Assembly: GCA_012735335.1 (NCBI GenBank)
Contig: JAAYHO010000454.1
Coordinates: 1-6,763, forward strand
DNA length: 6,763 bases
Reading direction: 5' to 3'
Origin: Gammaproteobacteria bacterium
GTDB lineage: Bacteria; Pseudomonadota; Gammaproteobacteria; Pseudomonadales; Pseudomonadaceae
The stretch's first letter is position 1, and every line of letters starts with the position of its first letter. A program made the translations under genes and the position numbers. The notes below the pieces were generated by a model. The model worked only from the letters and a program-made list of their open reading frames with translations. It ran no database searches and had not been told where the DNA came from. Below, piece after piece: positions 6,422-6,763 of this stretch.

Positions 6422-6433
6422 AAGAAGCTTCTT
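6422..6433. repeat. 12-bp perfect palindrome AAGAAGCTTCTT
   Basis: This self-complementary 12-mer has no central spacer and lies 16 bases before the cnoX-like start codon, just upstream of its AGGA ribosome site. It sits near the predicted transcription start, so a protein-binding site is possible. Coincidence is also possible for a site this short, and a zero-loop palindrome is a poor RNA hairpin. Confidence 0.35.
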
Positions 6434-6449
6434 TCATTCAGGATTCCGC

Positions 6450-6763
6450 ATGAGCCAGTCACCCCACATCTTTGACGTTACCAGCGACACCTTCGATCAG
6501 CTGGTAATAGAGAACTCCCATCACAAACCGGTGCTGGTGGATTTCTGGGCCGAGTGGTGCGCCCCCTGCAAGGCACTGATGCCGATGCTGGCGAACATCA
6601 CCGAAAGCCTGGGCGGCGAGCTGCTGCTGGCCAAGGTCAACTGCGATGACGAAGTGTTTCTCACCGAACGCTTCGGCATCCGCAGCCTGCCCACAGTAGT
6701 GCTGTTCAAGGATGGCCAGCCGGTGGACGGCTTTGCCGGTATCCAGCCGGAAAGCGCCATCCG
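6450..6763 (+). CDS. cnoX: Thioredoxin-domain chaperedoxin, CnoX/YbbN-like, 3' end beyond the window
   Basis: The visible 104 codons encode a thioredoxin fold: DFWAEWCAPCK around residues 31-41, KVNCDDE near 65-71, the cis-proline segment IRSLPTVVLF near 79-88, then KDGQPVDGFAGIQPESAI. The last stretch closely follows the QPVDGF.G.QPE.AIR segment that I recall from E. coli CnoX (YbbN). That favours CnoX over a plain thioredoxin or TrxC. CnoX proteins carry a C-terminal tetratricopeptide domain of about 150-180 residues. They hold unfolding proteins, hand them to chaperonins, and protect thiols under bleach or heat stress in the cytosol. That half lies outside the window, so this is unconfirmed. 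Unlike E. coli CnoX (SQHC), the redox site is an intact CAPC, as in Caulobacter-type members with reductase activity. AGGA sits six bases before the ATG. A heat-shock-like promoter precedes it. Confidence 0.82.
   Translation, partial: MSQSPHIFDVTSDTFDQLVIENSHHKPVLVDFWAEWCAPCKALMPMLANITESLGGELLLAKVNCDDEVFLTERFGIRSLPTVVLFKDGQPVDGFAGIQPESAI

Noticed and set aside
6521..6760. Minus-strand open frame of 79 codons opposite the thioredoxin domain
   Set aside because: It is antisense to a well-supported thioredoxin fold and has no motif.

Overview
This GC-rich window looks like chromosomal DNA of a gammaproteobacterium close to Pseudomonas (Pseudomonadaceae, possibly a Halopseudomonas-like lineage). 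I base this on protein character, on the minus-strand gene order nrdR-ribD-ribE-ribBA-ribH, and on a RibBA whose GTP cyclohydrolase II half is degenerate. The assignment rests on remembered family sequences and synteny, not on a search.

Minus strand, read right to left: a 499-residue acyl-CoA synthetase (5595-4096); nrdR, the ribonucleotide reductase repressor (4014-3547); ribD (3554-2433, overlapping the nrdR stop); ribE, riboflavin synthase (2313-1648); ribBA, acting as the DHBP synthase (1627-533); and ribH, lumazine synthase (475 to the window edge). The rib genes supply nearly the whole riboflavin pathway. RibD makes the pyrimidine intermediate from the GTP cyclohydrolase II product. RibB makes 3,4-dihydroxy-2-butanone 4-phosphate. 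RibH condenses the two branches, and RibE dismutates lumazine to riboflavin. The step missing here is an active GTP cyclohydrolase II (RibA), because the RibBA C-terminal half has lost its zinc cysteines. A separate ribA must lie elsewhere.

Plus strand, diverging from the acyl-CoA synthetase: a class I SAM-dependent methyltransferase resembling protein-lysine (ETF-beta type) methyltransferases (5739-6392), then the N-terminal thioredoxin domain of a CnoX/YbbN-type chaperedoxin (from 6450), cut by the right edge.

Non-coding signals: a strong sigma70-like promoter for the acyl-CoA synthetase; a perfect 12-bp inverted repeat overlapping a possible nrdR promoter; a perfect TATAAT and a hairpin in the ribD-ribE gap; a hairpin in the ribBA-ribH gap; and a heat-shock (sigma32)-like promoter in front of the cnoX-like gene. 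No RNA genes, mobile elements, CRISPR arrays or FMN riboswitch were found. All stretches without a gene are under 150 bases. I see no undescribed multi-gene system. The window is mostly conserved housekeeping DNA, and its points of interest are regulatory and evolutionary details.
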